Source: Bryobacterales bacterium (GTDB lineage Bacteria; Acidobacteriota; Terriglobia; Bryobacterales; Bryobacteraceae). Taken from it: DNA of 34,460 bases. The translations under genes and the position numbers were made by a program. Below the pieces are notes generated by a model that made no database searches, was not told the origin of the DNA, and worked only from the letters and a program-made list of their open reading frames with translations. The DNA lies in the NCBI GenBank assembly GCA_020851655.1, contig JADZCI010000059.1:1-34460 (forward strand), given 5' to 3'. Of the stretch, positions 1 to 8,543 are shown one piece after another (the first letter of the stretch is position 1; each line of letters opens with the position of its first letter).

Positions 1-150
1 ATCTTTGCGGCGGTCAAAGCGGGAGTGCTTTCACTGATTGTGCTGGACGCCGCGATTGCGGGCGCCCATTTGGGCGTCTTCCATGGACTGGCCGTGCTGG
101 CATTGATGGTATTTGCGGGCGCGCTCGCGCGCCTGTTTGCGGTGACGTGA
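1..150 (+). CDS. eboC: EboC-type UbiA prenyltransferase, C-terminal fragment
   Basis: The first 49 codons are open and end in TGA at 148-150; the 5' part lies outside the window. The fragment is very hydrophobic (two stretches of Ala, Val, Leu, Ile and Phe broken by a short Gly-Ala-His linker), as expected for the last two membrane helices of an integral membrane protein. By itself the fragment cannot be assigned. The assignment rests on position: it sits 21 bp before a dehydroquinate-synthase-like gene followed by TatD, EboE and EboF genes, and in ebo clusters the membrane gene at this place is EboC, a UbiA-family prenyltransferase. Another membrane protein is possible. Confidence 0.55.
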   Translation: MFAAVKAGVLSLIVLDAAIAGAHLGVFHGLAVLALMVFAGALARLFAVT

Positions 151-171
151 AAAAGACGAAGAAGAGAAGGA

Positions 172-1331
<1,160 letters not shown>

Positions 1332-1335
<4 letters not shown>

Positions 1336-1646
1336 GCGTTACCAAGGGGGTCTGCCCGCTGACCATGCGGCAGATTGTAGATGAGTACTTTATCGAGAAC
1401 CGGACCAAGCTGCTCGACATCGCGGCGTTTCTCGATCGAATCGAACGGTCCTCCGACCAGGAAGACCCGTCCAAAGACTTCCGCCTGCGCGTGTTCCGAA
1501 AGGCGCTGGATATCCTTTCCGAAGACGGGCAGTCGCGAGTCCTGCGGATGCAGATGCTGTTGAGCGACCCCACAACCGCGCCTCGCACGGTCCTCGACCA
1601 GAAGAGCGCAAAAGGGGCGTGGGACGACCAGGAGGCGGCACGCTAA
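1332..1646 (+). CDS. Small helical protein in the EboA position
   Basis: The 104-residue product is predicted mainly helical and charged, with a core resembling [18 protein letters not shown] near residues 21-38. No signal peptide, membrane segment or Cys motif is seen. It is real by context: a strong AGGAGG (1321-1326) precedes the ATG, the start overlaps the upstream stop (ATGA), and its TAA overlaps the next ATG (TAATG, 1644-1648). It occupies the slot where many ebo clusters carry EboA, but it is roughly half the usual EboA length and I do not see EboA similarity. It may be a diverged EboA, a replacement, or an unrelated coupled protein. Function unknown. Confidence 0.75.
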
Positions 1647-2485
1647 TGCGATACATCGAAATGCACGCGCACATGGTGTCGCGAACCACCGACGATTACG
1701 AGCGCATGGCGCTGACGGGCTGTGTCGCGGTGAGCGAGCCGGCGTTTTGGGCCGGATGGGACCGCTCCACTCCGGAAGGTTTTGAAGACTACTTCCGGCA
1801 ACTCACCGAGTTTGAGCCAAAGCGGGCTCAGCAGTACCACATTCAGCACTATACCTGGCTGTGCCTGAACCCCAAGGAAGGCGACGACCGCAAACTCGCC
1901 ACCGAGGTGGTCAAGCGCATCCCGAAATACCTGGACCGTCCCGGCGTCCTTGGCATCGGCGAAATCGGGGTCAACCGCATCACGTTGAACGAAATCGAGA
2001 CGTTCAAGGATCATGTCCAGCTCGCCGTCGATCACAACCAGATGATCCTCATCCATACTCCTCATCTGGAGGACAAGTACAAGGGCACGAAGATTATCGT
2101 CGATAATCTTCTCAAGTTCCAGAAGCTTGATCCGTCGCGCGTGCTGGTGGACCACGCCGAAGAGCACACGATCGACATGATCCTGAGCAACGGTTTCCAC
2201 ACCGGTCTGACGTTGTATCCCAACACGAAAGTGTCGGCGCAGCGCGCGGTCGATCTGGTGGAGATGTACGGTACGGAGAGAATCTGCGTTGCGTCGGCCT
2301 GCGATTGGGGTCCGAGCGTTCCGGTGGCGCTGCCCTACTTCATGATGGAGATGCGGCGGCGCAAGCATCCAGAGTCGTTGATCGACACGATGGTCTATCG
2401 CAATCCGGCCGCCTTCCTCGAGCAGTCGCCCAAGTTCATGCTGCCCGGCGAGGCGCAACCGGCTGCCGTGCCCGCCGCAAAGTAA
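1646..2485 (+). CDS. eboB: TatD-family metal-dependent hydrolase EboB
   Basis: The 279-residue TIM-barrel amidohydrolase carries the TatD metal set: H-A-H at residues 7-9, Glu in GEIGVNR, His in [14 protein letters not shown], His in LVDHAEEHT and Asp in ACDWGPS. The ATG at 1646 is chosen over an in-frame upstream start because GGAGG lies at 1631-1635 and the HxH motif then falls at the normal N-terminal place. The first base of the start overlaps the preceding stop. General TatD proteins are DNases or hydrolases, but EboB members are a separate branch found only in ebo clusters, with unknown substrate. The C-terminal 15 residues are Ala/Pro-rich and likely disordered. Confidence 0.88.
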   Translation: MRYIEMHAHMVSRTTDDYERMALTGCVAVSEPAFWAGWDRSTPEGFEDYFRQLTEFEPKRAQQYHIQHYTWLCLNPKEGDDRKLATEVVKRIPKYLDRPGVLGIGEIGVNRITLNEIETFKDHVQLAVDHNQMILIHTPHLEDKYKGTKIIVDNLLKFQKLDPSRVLVDHAEEHTIDMILSNGFHTGLTLYPNTKVSAQRAVDLVEMYGTERICVASACDWGPSVPVALPYFMMEMRRRKHPESLIDTMVYRNPAAFLEQSPKFMLPGEAQPAAVPAAK

Positions 2486-2488
2486 GGC

Positions 2489-3667
2489 ATGAGGCTGAAT
2501 GACAGCCTTGAGCTGACATATTGCACCAACATTCATCCGGCTTCCGGGTGGCGCGCGGTTTCGGAGTCGCTGGCCCGGTATGGGCCGGCGCTGAAAGCGA
2601 GCTTGTCGCCCGCGGCGCCCTTCGGTCTCGGCCTGCGCCTGTCGGCGGCCGAGGCTGCCGAACTCAGCCAGCCTGCGCGGTTGAAGGAGTTCCAGGAGTT
2701 CCTGGCCGCGCAGGGCCTCTATGTGGCGCTGATCAACGGCTTCCCTTATGGGTCGTTTCACGGTAGCCCGCTCAAAGCGGATGTCTTCGCGCCGGACTGG
2801 AGAACCAGGGAGCGGCTGGACTACACCACGAACCTTGCGTCGATTCTCGCCACCCTGATGCCGGAGTGGACCGAAGGCGGCGTATCGACCGCGCCGCTTT
2901 CCTACAAAGAGTGGATGAAGGACCCCGGCGACCCTGGTTGGGAGCCGGTTCTGAGCCACGTGCTGGCTTGCGCCGAGTCGATGGCGCGCCTCCGCCAGGA
3001 GACCGGACGCTACGTTCACCTCGACATCGAACCTGAGCCCGGCGGATTGATTGAAACCACCCAGGAGTTCATTCAGTTCTTTGAGCGGCTGCTGCGATTC
3101 GCGCCCGCGGGCAAGGAACGGATCCTGCGCGGCCATGTGACCGTTTGTTTCGACATCTGCCACATGGCGGTGGAGTTTGAAGATCCCGCGCAGTCCATCG
3201 CCGCGCTCGAGAGCGCCGGAATCCGGGTGGGACGCGTGCAGGTGAGTTCGGCGTTGCGCGTTCCGGTGCCGCGGCAGCCCGCCGAGCTTAAACGGCTGCG
3301 CGCTGCCCTCGGCGGATTCGCGGACCCCGTGTATCTTCACCAGGTGATCGGGAGAACGCCGGACGGAGCCACCCAAAAGTTCGCCGACCTGCCTGTCGCT
3401 CTCGACTGCCTGGAACAAGCGTCCGGCAATGAATGGCGGGTTCACTTCCACGTCCCGCTGTTCAGCCGGGATTATGCGGCGTTCAGTTCAACGCAGGACG
3501 TCATCCTCAAGACCTTCGACCTGCTCGCCTCACGCCCCATTACGCGCCATCTCGAGATCGAGACGTATACATGGAGCGTGCTGCCGCCGCCGTTCAAGGA
3601 AGACCTGCGCGTCTCGATTGAACGCGAGTTCCGGTGGGTGCTGGAGCACCTGTGCGTAAGACGGTAG
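2489..3667 (+). CDS. eboE: Metabolite traffic protein EboE (xylose-isomerase-like TIM barrel)
   Basis: The 392-residue protein begins with LTYCTNIHPASGWRAV and has INGFPYGSFHG and an FAPDWRTRERL segment, a pattern characteristic of EboE. Acidic and His residues in HLDIEPEPGG and CFDICHMAVEFE resemble the metal-binding strands of the AP-endonuclease-2/xylose-isomerase TIM barrel. The family has been described as taking part in moving a metabolite precursor across the membrane, but no reaction has been shown. The gene starts 3 bp after the eboB stop, with a weak AAGTAAGG ribosome site, and its last 16 bp overlap eboF. Confidence 0.88.
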   Translation: MRLNDSLELTYCTNIHPASGWRAVSESLARYGPALKASLSPAAPFGLGLRLSAAEAAELSQPARLKEFQEFLAAQGLYVALINGFPYGSFHGSPLKADVFAPDWRTRERLDYTTNLASILATLMPEWTEGGVSTAPLSYKEWMKDPGDPGWEPVLSHVLACAESMARLRQETGRYVHLDIEPEPGGLIETTQEFIQFFERLLRFAPAGKERILRGHVTVCFDICHMAVEFEDPAQSIAALESAGIRVGRVQVSSALRVPVPRQPAELKRLRAALGGFADPVYLHQVIGRTPDGATQKFADLPVALDCLEQASGNEWRVHFHVPLFSRDYAAFSSTQDVILKTFDLLASRPITRHLEIETYTWSVLPPPFKEDLRVSIEREFRWVLEHLCVRR

Positions 3668-5025
3668 CCCTCAACGTCGTCGGCTTGACCCCCGAGTTGG
3701 CCGATAAACGCATGCCCGAGGTCAGCCGGTGGCTGTCGGAAGCTCAAGTCGCGCGAATACAGGAGGTCACTCCCGCGGTCACCTGCGCCGCGCAGGCGAC
3801 CTTCTTTACTGGCGAGCATCCCAGCGAGCACGGAATTGTCGCCAACGGCTGGTACTTTCGCGACGAGTGCGAGGTGAAGTTCTGGCGGCAGTCCAACAAG
3901 CTGGTTCAGGCGCCCAAGATTTGGGACATGGCGCGCGCTGAAGACCCCCGCTGCACCACCGCGAATCTTTTCGGCTGGTACAACATGTATTCCTCGGCGG
4001 ATTACTCGGTGACGCCGCGCCCGATGTATCCGGCCGATGGGCGCAAACTTCCCGACATTTATTCGCATCCGTCCGTGGCGCGCGATGAGTTACAGCGGGA
4101 ATTAGGCGCCTTCCCGCTATTTGATTTTTGGGGTCCCAAGACCAGCATCAAATCAAGCCAGTGGATTGCCGATGCCGCCATCTGGGTGGACCGGAAATAC
4201 CATCCAACTCTGACACTGGTCTACTTGCCGCATCTCGACTACTGCCTTCAACGGCTCGGACCGCGCGACAGCTCGCTGGCCCAAGACCTGGGTGAGATCG
4301 ACTCCGTCTGCGCCAAGCTGATTCGCTACTTTGAGGGTGAGGGCGCGCAGGTGGTGCTGTTTTCCGAGTACGGAATCACCAGCGTGACTACGCCCATCCA
4401 CATCAATCGCGCCTTGCGGGAAAGAGGTCTGGTTGCCGTGCGCGAAGAGTTGGGGCGCGAACTACTGGACGCCGGCGCCAGCGCCGCATTCGCTGTGGCG
4501 GATCATCAGATCGCTCATATCTACGTCAATGACTTGTCCCGGTTGAACGAAGTGCGCGGCATTGTCGAGTCGCTGGACGGGGTCGAGCGGGTGCTGGACG
4601 CGGCAGGGAAGGCCGAGTATCATCTCGATCATCCCCGCTCGGGCGAAATCGTAGCGCTGGCGAAGGCCAACGCCTGGTTCACCTACTACTACTGGCTCGA
4701 CGATGCCCGCGCGCCGGATTTTGCTCGGACGGTGGACATCCACCGGAAACCGGGTTATGATCCTGCCGAGCTGTTTATCGATCCGGCGCTGGCGGCGCCA
4801 ATGGTCAAAGCCGGGGTCGCGTTGCTCAAAAAGAAACTCGGATTCCGTTATCTGATGGAACTCATCCCGCTCGATGCGACGCTGGTGAAGGGGTCGCACG
4901 GGCGTCCCGTGGATGATCCGGCGCAAGCCCCGCTTCTGGCGGCAAAACAATCCGGATTGTGGGAGGGTTCCACCATCCCGGCTGCCGGCGTCTGCCGGAT
5001 TCTCCTCGCGCACTTGAGAGGGTAA
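3652..5025 (+). CDS. eboF: Alkaline phosphatase/nucleotide pyrophosphatase superfamily protein EboF
   Basis: The 457-residue protein has the phosphodiesterase fold of nucleotide pyrophosphatases. The N-terminal LNVVGLTPEL strand would carry the first metal ligand in the superfamily, but has no Asp there. TPAVTCAAQATFFTG holds the candidate nucleophile Thr, YLPHLDYCLQRLG and FSEYGITSV occupy the later metal-ligand positions, and a His follows in GSHGRP. The start is taken as GTG 3652 (GGAG at 3643-3646), giving an N-terminus that opens on the first strand; a GTG at 3634 would add six unlikely residues. It is the last ebo gene here and overlaps eboE. Substrate unknown. Confidence 0.85.
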   Translation: MRKTVALNVVGLTPELADKRMPEVSRWLSEAQVARIQEVTPAVTCAAQATFFTGEHPSEHGIVANGWYFRDECEVKFWRQSNKLVQAPKIWDMARAEDPRCTTANLFGWYNMYSSADYSVTPRPMYPADGRKLPDIYSHPSVARDELQRELGAFPLFDFWGPKTSIKSSQWIADAAIWVDRKYHPTLTLVYLPHLDYCLQRLGPRDSSLAQDLGEIDSVCAKLIRYFEGEGAQVVLFSEYGITSVTTPIHINRALRERGLVAVREELGRELLDAGASAAFAVADHQIAHIYVNDLSRLNEVRGIVESLDGVERVLDAAGKAEYHLDHPRSGEIVALAKANAWFTYYYWLDDARAPDFARTVDIHRKPGYDPAELFIDPALAAPMVKAGVALLKKKLGFRYLMELIPLDATLVKGSHGRPVDDPAQAPLLAAKQSGLWEGSTIPAAGVCRILLAHLRG

Positions 5026-5055
5026 GCCGCATCCGGCGCCTGGAGAAGTTTCCGC

Positions 5056-5988
5056 TCAGGCGGGGTTCGAAGCAGTCAATTGCGCCAGGGTTCGGGACGC
5101 GGACTTCCACCAGGATTCAAACCACTCCGTGAACCGGTCAGCTTGAGCCTGCCGCGCGGGAGACAAGGGCAGGGACAGACATGGGTCACCAAACCCGCGT
5201 GAGGCTGCAATCAGCTTCAAACCCCACGTGGCGGGAAATTGATCGACCTGTGGAAGCAGTTCATCGAGCAGCGCCGCGGCTTGCGCAAACGCCTGCTTGT
5301 CTCCCGACAAGCCAGCATCGACGAGCGAGACGGTCAGTTCAGGTACGACTCCGGCGATGCCCGAAATCGCACCACCGCAGATTCCACGTTCCAGCGCCTG
5401 CGCCAGGTGGCTGTCATTTCCCACCAGGCGGACACTGGGGCGCAGGTCCGGCGCCGAGAGCAGTTCAAGCGACTCAATACCGCCGCTGTCCTTGATCCCG
5501 ATGATATTATCGACGCTCTGGATTAACCGCACCGCGGTCAGCGGCTCCACCGCTCCGGTGAATGCCGGGAGATTGTAAATTAGGACTGGAAGTGGGATTT
5601 CCGCGGCCGCGCATCGATAGAGGTGCTCGACATCTTCCTGTGAATAACGAAAGAAGAACGGAACCGGTAACAGAACCAGGTCGGCGCCGGCGGCATGCGC
5701 ATGGCGCGCGAGCCGTACCGAATCCGCCAGTGCCGCGGCGCCCACAGCCACAGCCAGAAGCTTGTCTTTGGGAACCCATTGCCGCGCCGCCTGAACAACC
5801 GTGTGGCGTTCTTCCAGGCTGGCGCGAGGGTATTCCCCGGTGGCGCCCATCAGGCAAACGCCCGTGGCGCCCTGGTCCAGGACAAGCCGGAGGTTGGCTT
5901 CAAACTGATCAAGATCGAGGGAGCCCGATTGCGTGCGCGGGCTCAGTAATGCGGCGATTGCGCCTCGTACACCATTGCGGTCAGTCAT
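5056..5988 (-). CDS. DHDPS/N-acetylneuraminate lyase family aldolase
   Basis: The 310-residue class I aldolase or dehydratase of the DapA superfamily shows GATGEYP (substrate carboxylate loop, about residues 46-52), IYNLPAFTG with the catalytic Tyr, and IGIKDSGG with the Schiff-base Lys. The substrate could be an N-acetylneuraminate-like sugar acid, a 2-keto-3-deoxy sugar acid or 4-hydroxyproline-derived compound; the motifs do not decide. It is probably not the lysine-biosynthetic DapA, because it stands alone opposite an IclR regulator and a sialidase-fold gene. The ATG at 5988 gives the family's normal length; a longer reading frame upstream would run into the IclR gene. The promoter is visible between the two starts. 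Confidence 0.85.
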   Translation of the reverse strand: MTDRNGVRGAIAALLSPRTQSGSLDLDQFEANLRLVLDQGATGVCLMGATGEYPRASLEERHTVVQAARQWVPKDKLLAVAVGAAALADSVRLARHAHAAGADLVLLPVPFFFRYSQEDVEHLYRCAAAEIPLPVLIYNLPAFTGAVEPLTAVRLIQSVDNIIGIKDSGGIESLELLSAPDLRPSVRLVGNDSHLAQALERGICGGAISGIAGVVPELTVSLVDAGLSGDKQAFAQAAALLDELLPQVDQFPATWGLKLIAASRGFGDPCLSLPLSPARQAQADRFTEWFESWWKSASRTLAQLTASNPA

Positions 5989-6029
5989 TTGATCCAAAGA
6001 ATGCCGGAACGAGCTGAGTACCGGCTGTC

Positions 6030-6040
6030 TGTATAATACA
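6030..6040. promoter_or_regulatory. Palindromic candidate operator, also -10 for iclR
   Basis: TGTATAATACA is a perfect 11-bp inverted repeat in the short divergent intergenic region. It covers the -10 of the minus-strand promoter and contains TATAAT (6032-6037) in the right place for a plus-strand promoter of the IclR gene, though no clear -35 is seen there. A site so placed could let the IclR protein control both directions. Its use as an IclR operator is inference. Confidence 0.45.
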
Positions 6041-6061
6041 AAACTGAGGCATGAAATGCAA
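6033..6061 (-). promoter_or_regulatory. Candidate sigma-70 promoter of the DapA-family gene
   Basis: Read on the minus strand, TTGCAT (6061-6056) is followed after 17 bp by TATTAT (6038-6033), a good match to sigma-70 -35 and -10 boxes. Transcription would start near 6026 and leave a leader of about 40 nt before the ATG at 5988. The -35 box overlaps the IclR start codon. Confidence 0.5.
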
Positions 6062-6868
6062 AAAATGAAACGGCGTTCCACTACGAGAGCGGGTGGAAGT
6101 GTCCGCCAGTTTCCTTCCCGGTCGCTCGCCAAGGGACTGGAAATTCTCGACCTGCTGGCAGCTCGGCAGCAGCCGGCGGCGCTGCGCGAAATTTCTTCGC
6201 ACGTCGCCCTGGGCAAGGCCTCCACGCTGCGCCTTCTTCATACGCTGGAGGAAAAGGGATACCTCAAGCGCGACGAAGCGGACAGCTATGCTCTGAACCG
6301 CCCCTGGTCGGAGTCATCCGAGCATGACCGGCAAGCGCACGTGCGCGAAGCCGCGCTTCCGGTCCTGACGAAGCTCAATGTGCGGTTCGGCGAGACGGTT
6401 GCGCTGGCGTATCTGTTTGAAGACGTCATCCGGGTGATTGAGGTGCTGGAAAGCACTCATCACATTCGCATGTCGAACTACCGCGGCGGGATCTTGCAGC
6501 CCTACGCTTCCTCTTTGGGCAAGGCTATCTCCGCCTTTCAGACGCCGGACCTGATGCAGCGAATTCTGTACACCTACGGCATTTTCAAGTTCACGTCCAA
6601 TACACTGACGGATTTTCGCGCGATCCACGACGAGTTCGAGAGCGTTCGCGAGCGAGGCTACGCCACCGACCGCGAGGAGACCGTGCCGGGAGGGTCCTGT
6701 GTCGGCGTGCCCATCTTCGGACCGGACCGTGAAGTGCGGGCCTCCTTCTCGATTTCCATGCCCAAGGCCCGAATGACCGCGGAACTGGAACAGACACTGC
6801 CTCAACTCATGATGGAACGGGGCGCGGAGATCTCTGCCACTCTCAAGCGTCTGGCGGGGCGCGGATGA
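6056..6868 (+). CDS. IclR-family transcriptional regulator
   Basis: The 270-residue protein has an N-terminal winged helix-turn-helix (about residues 20-85, with SLAKGLEILDLL, LREISSHVALGKASTLRLL and LEEKGYLKRDE) followed by the IclR effector domain (GETVALAYLFEDVIRVIE, LGKAISAF and RERGYATDREETVPGG, GVPIFG). The domain usually binds a small organic acid or sugar acid. ATG 6056 is used; ATG 6065 is an alternative and would put the start just outside the overlapping promoter box. Its stop overlaps the next start as ATGA (6865-6868), so it is co-transcribed with the sialidase-fold gene and divergent from the DapA-family gene, probably its targets. Confidence 0.9.
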   Translation: MQKMKRRSTTRAGGSVRQFPSRSLAKGLEILDLLAARQQPAALREISSHVALGKASTLRLLHTLEEKGYLKRDEADSYALNRPWSESSEHDRQAHVREAALPVLTKLNVRFGETVALAYLFEDVIRVIEVLESTHHIRMSNYRGGILQPYASSLGKAISAFQTPDLMQRILYTYGIFKFTSNTLTDFRAIHDEFESVRERGYATDREETVPGGSCVGVPIFGPDREVRASFSISMPKARMTAELEQTLPQLMMERGAEISATLKRLAGRG

Positions 6869-7917
6869 AGGCTGCTCTCGTATCCGGGCTGCTGATGCTG
6901 GCGGCTTCGGCCGCCGAACCCGTGACGGAACGGGTGTTTGGTCCCGAAATCAAAACCGGTCCCTATAAGCACCCGGCATGCCTGACGGAACTCTCCAACG
7001 GCGACCTGTACCTGGTCTATTACGGCGGCGCCGGCGAATACGCCGTCGACACCGGTGTCTTTGGTACACGCAGGAAGCGCGGCGAGAAGGCCTGGAGCGC
7101 GCCGGTGCGCATTGCGGCGGATCCCTTCCGATCGGTCGGAAATGGCGTGATCTGGCAGGCGCCAGACGGCCTTGTGTGGCTTTTCTACGTGGTCCGTTAC
7201 GGCGGCACGTGGTCTTCATCGCGGATTCAGGGCAAGGTGTCGCGGGACAACGCCGTGACTTGGTCCGACAGTTTTGTCGTCTCACAGGAGGAAGGCATGA
7301 TGGTTCGCAACCGCCCCATCGTCCTTGCCTCGGGTGAGTACCTGCTGCCCGCCTACCTGGAACGCGGTGAGGATCGGGAGTCGGTTGGCGCGGACAGCAC
7401 CTCGCGATTTCTCCGTTTCGACGCCAAAGCCAAGGCATGGGTTCCGAGCGGCGTGATACGGTCCGCGAAAGGCAACATACAGCCGGCGGTGGCTGAAGTT
7501 GCGCCGGGACACTTGATTGCTTTCTGCCGCCGTGGAGGCGGATACGGGCCGGGCTCTGACGGCTTTCTCGTTTACAGTGAGTCCAACGATAACGGAAAGA
7601 CCTGGGCGGAAGGGCGCGATTCTCAATTTCCGAACCCGAATTCCGCGATTGATCTCATCAAACTCCGGGACGGCGCGCTGCTGCTCGTCTACAATCACAG
7701 CGGGACCGAGAGGCATCCGCTCACGGCCGCCTTGTCGCCCGATGGCGGCAAGACCTGGCCGGTCCGGCGGAACCTGGGCGAAACAAAGGAAACCTACGCC
7801 TACCCGGCAGCCGTCCAGAGTTCAGACGGGAAAATCCACGTCGTGTACACCACCAGCGGACGCATGATTATTGAGCACATGACGGTGGATGAGTCCTGGA
7901 TTCGCGGCGAGAGATAA
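6865..7917 (+). CDS. Secreted sialidase-fold (BNR repeat) protein
   Basis: The 350-residue protein has a short signal peptide (about residues 1-17, ending at ASAAEP) and a six-bladed beta-propeller signature: Asp-boxes SNDNGKTW and SPDGGKTW, plus a degenerate one, SRDNAVTWSD. An Arg in MVRNRP and another in FCRRGGG could belong to the arginine cluster that binds the substrate carboxylate in sialidases. BNR proteins of this kind include exo-sialidases and other glycoside hydrolases, so the exact glycan is not fixed. Overlap with the IclR gene and closeness to an N-acetylneuraminate-lyase-type aldolase fit release and breakdown of an acidic sugar. Confidence 0.75.
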   Translation: MKAALVSGLLMLAASAAEPVTERVFGPEIKTGPYKHPACLTELSNGDLYLVYYGGAGEYAVDTGVFGTRRKRGEKAWSAPVRIAADPFRSVGNGVIWQAPDGLVWLFYVVRYGGTWSSSRIQGKVSRDNAVTWSDSFVVSQEEGMMVRNRPIVLASGEYLLPAYLERGEDRESVGADSTSRFLRFDAKAKAWVPSGVIRSAKGNIQPAVAEVAPGHLIAFCRRGGGYGPGSDGFLVYSESNDNGKTWAEGRDSQFPNPNSAIDLIKLRDGALLLVYNHSGTERHPLTAALSPDGGKTWPVRRNLGETKETYAYPAAVQSSDGKIHVVYTTSGRMIIEHMTVDESWIRGER

Positions 7918-7953
7918 TCGCTCCGCTTTTGACTTTACAATAGAGGTCAAAGG

Positions 7954-8484
7954 ATGCAGCCAAGCCGGTTTAGGCGATTTGCGACATGGTCGCGCGACAT
8001 TTCGGTTTCGGTCCTCATCGCCGTCTTTGTCATTCTTTTCCTCTACCAGCCGGTTCGCGTGGAGGGCACCAGCATGATGCCATCCCTCGAAGACCAGGAG
8101 CGGATCTTCATCAACAAATTTGTCTACCGCCTGGGCTTCGGCGACATTGAACGGGGTGACATGGTGGTGTTCTGGTACCCGAACGATCCCTCAAAGTCCT
8201 ACATCAAGCGTGTGATCGGCCTGCCCGGCGACCGCGTGGAAGTGCGCGCGGGCGCGGTGTGGGTGAACGGCGTTTCCATCGATGAACCGTACGTACCCGA
8301 CGAGTACCGCGACACGATGTCGGTGGCGCCCCTGGTTGTGCCGTCCGATCACTACTACGTACTCGGGGATCATCGAAGCTCCTCCAACGACAGCCGCAAC
8401 TGGGGACCAGTGCCGCGCCAGGCCATCTATGGCAAGGCTGTTTTCAGTTACTGGCCAATCGAAAAGGCTGGCGTGATCCGGTAA
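7954..8484 (+). CDS. lepB: Signal peptidase I
   Basis: The 176-residue membrane serine peptidase removes signal peptides from exported proteins. One N-terminal membrane helix (about residues 17-33) is followed by the catalytic Ser40 in EGTSMMPSL, the general-base Lys85 in SYIKRVIGLPGD, and the C-terminal GDHRSSSNDSRNWG box. Length fits a short single-anchor form. AGAGG lies 8 bp before the ATG, and TACAAT at 7936-7941 could be a -10 giving a very short leader. The last 114 bp, from 8371, are duplicated downstream at 10287. Confidence 0.95.
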   Translation: MQPSRFRRFATWSRDISVSVLIAVFVILFLYQPVRVEGTSMMPSLEDQERIFINKFVYRLGFGDIERGDMVVFWYPNDPSKSYIKRVIGLPGDRVEVRAGAVWVNGVSIDEPYVPDEYRDTMSVAPLVVPSDHYYVLGDHRSSSNDSRNWGPVPRQAIYGKAVFSYWPIEKAGVIR

Positions 8485-8543
8485 CGTTTCCCGCGCCCGG
8501 CGGGCTGGCTACAGCTTCGCGAATTCGGCGCGGGCCTGTTTGA
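8371..8543. repeat. Direct repeat copy A (lepB 3' end + regulator 3' end)
   Basis: This 173-bp segment matches 10287-10455 with, by hand alignment, 4 substitutions and 4 missing bases in the second copy. It covers the last 37 lepB codons and stop, the intergenic hairpin and the last 11 codons (stop included) of the winged-helix/TPR gene on the other strand. This copy keeps lepB intact. Confidence 0.95.
8490..8504. terminator. Candidate bidirectional hairpin between convergent genes
   Basis: CCCGC, 5-base loop, GCGGG lies in the 24-bp gap between the lepB and regulator stops. There is no U-run on either strand, so intrinsic termination is uncertain. The same hairpin recurs at 10402-10416 in repeat copy B. 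Confidence 0.3.

Noticed and set aside
1643-3451. 602-codon open frame on the minus strand
   Set aside because: It is antisense to eboB and eboE, whose motifs and ribosome sites are clear; the product is a featureless Arg/Gly/His-rich sequence.
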